From: Dysgonomonas sp. Marseille-P4677
GTDB taxonomy: Bacteria; Bacteroidota; Bacteroidia; Bacteroidales; Dysgonomonadaceae
Assembly (NCBI RefSeq): GCF_016652235.1
Contig: NZ_JAEPKU010000041.1
Coordinates: 1 to 34,577, forward strand
Direction: 5' to 3'
DNA length: 34,577 nt
Every line of letters begins with the position of its first letter. Position 1 is the first letter of the stretch. Both the position numbers and the translations under genes were made by a program. Below are positions 34,422 to 34,577 of the stretch, piece after piece. The notes beneath the pieces are model-generated. The model saw only the letters and a list, made by a program, of their open reading frames with translations. It made no database searches and was not told where the DNA came from.

Positions 34422-34538
34422 AGAATAACACTTAAATTAGAATTATCTGTTTAGCTAAAGATACAAATAAAGATTAAAGAAAAAAGTCTTTCAGAGTCAA
34501 TGCTCCAAAAGTCTTTACTTTATATCTTATTTTATTTT

Positions 34539-34577
34539 CTAGAACTTAAAATTCAATCCTCCAAGTATATTAAATCC
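34539..34577 (-). CDS. C-terminal end of a probable outer-membrane barrel protein (cut by window edge)
   Basis: Reading the minus strand from the window edge gives 12 open codons, GFNILGGLNFKF, then the stop TAG at 34539-34541. A glycine/aromatic-rich strand ending in Phe as the last residue is typical of outer-membrane beta-barrel C-termini. The rest of the gene lies outside the window, so the family is unknown. It is separated from the Gfo/Idh/MocA gene by about 117 bp. Confidence 0.5.
   Translation of the reverse strand, partial: GFNILGGLNFKF

Noticed and set aside
1-34577. CRISPR array, prophage, integrase, transposase or toxin-antitoxin module
   Set aside because: No repeated spacer pattern, no phage or transposase-like proteins and no flanking repeats were seen on either strand.

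Overview
The window is AT-rich DNA with compact gene spacing and no intergenic gap over about 205 bp. It looks like chromosomal DNA of a Bacteroidales bacterium. The evidence is the Bacteroidetes-type -7 box (TAnnTTTG, several with TTTG about 19 bp upstream) in front of many genes, weak Shine-Dalgarno signals, and the gene order parA-parB-DUF5683 protein-LysM transglycosylase-Rel next to rimP-nusA-infB. A Dysgonomonas-like genus is possible, but that is a guess from general resemblance. I see no tRNA, rRNA, CRISPR array, prophage, transposase or integrase.

Layout. Positions 1-3482 (minus): tadA (3' end cut by the window edge) with a small basic ORF overlapping its start, DNA polymerase IV, glutamate racemase and an OmpH/Skp periplasmic chaperone. 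Positions 3687-8436 (minus): the transcription/translation operon rimP-nusA-infB. Positions 8589-15369 (minus): parA, parB, a DUF5683 membrane protein, a LysM lytic transglycosylase and bifunctional (p)ppGpp synthase/hydrolase. Positions 15498-17617 (minus): ferrochelatase translationally coupled to a GT4 glycosyltransferase. Positions 17756-21809 (minus): mannose-6-phosphate isomerase, a eukaryote-like glycogen branching enzyme, a YhcH/NanQ-type protein and a small lipoprotein. Positions 21965-26811 (plus): an M3-family lipoprotein peptidase, EF-P, RadC, a MIP18/SufT-like protein and an LpxH-like hydrolase. Positions 26862-34577: an outer-membrane barrel (minus), lrgA-lrgB (plus), an unknown three-helix membrane protein (minus), an ABC-F ATPase, a Cys-rich unknown protein and an MFS transporter (all plus), a Gfo/Idh/MocA oxidoreductase (minus), and the last 12 codons of another probable barrel (minus).

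Most of the content is housekeeping: translation fidelity and elongation (tadA, infB, efp, ABC-F), transcription elongation (nusA), envelope building (murI, Skp, LpxH, transglycosylase), chromosome segregation, stringent response and storage polysaccharide. I did not find a clear undescribed multi-gene system. The most interesting signals are non-coding. One is a nested three-hairpin palindrome in the predicted leader of the skp mRNA (3555-3628). The other is a terminator-like hairpin between the promoter and start of rimP-nusA-infB (8457-8476). Unknown proteins worth following are the 71-aa tadA partner, the 276-aa membrane protein and the 183-aa Cys-rich protein.
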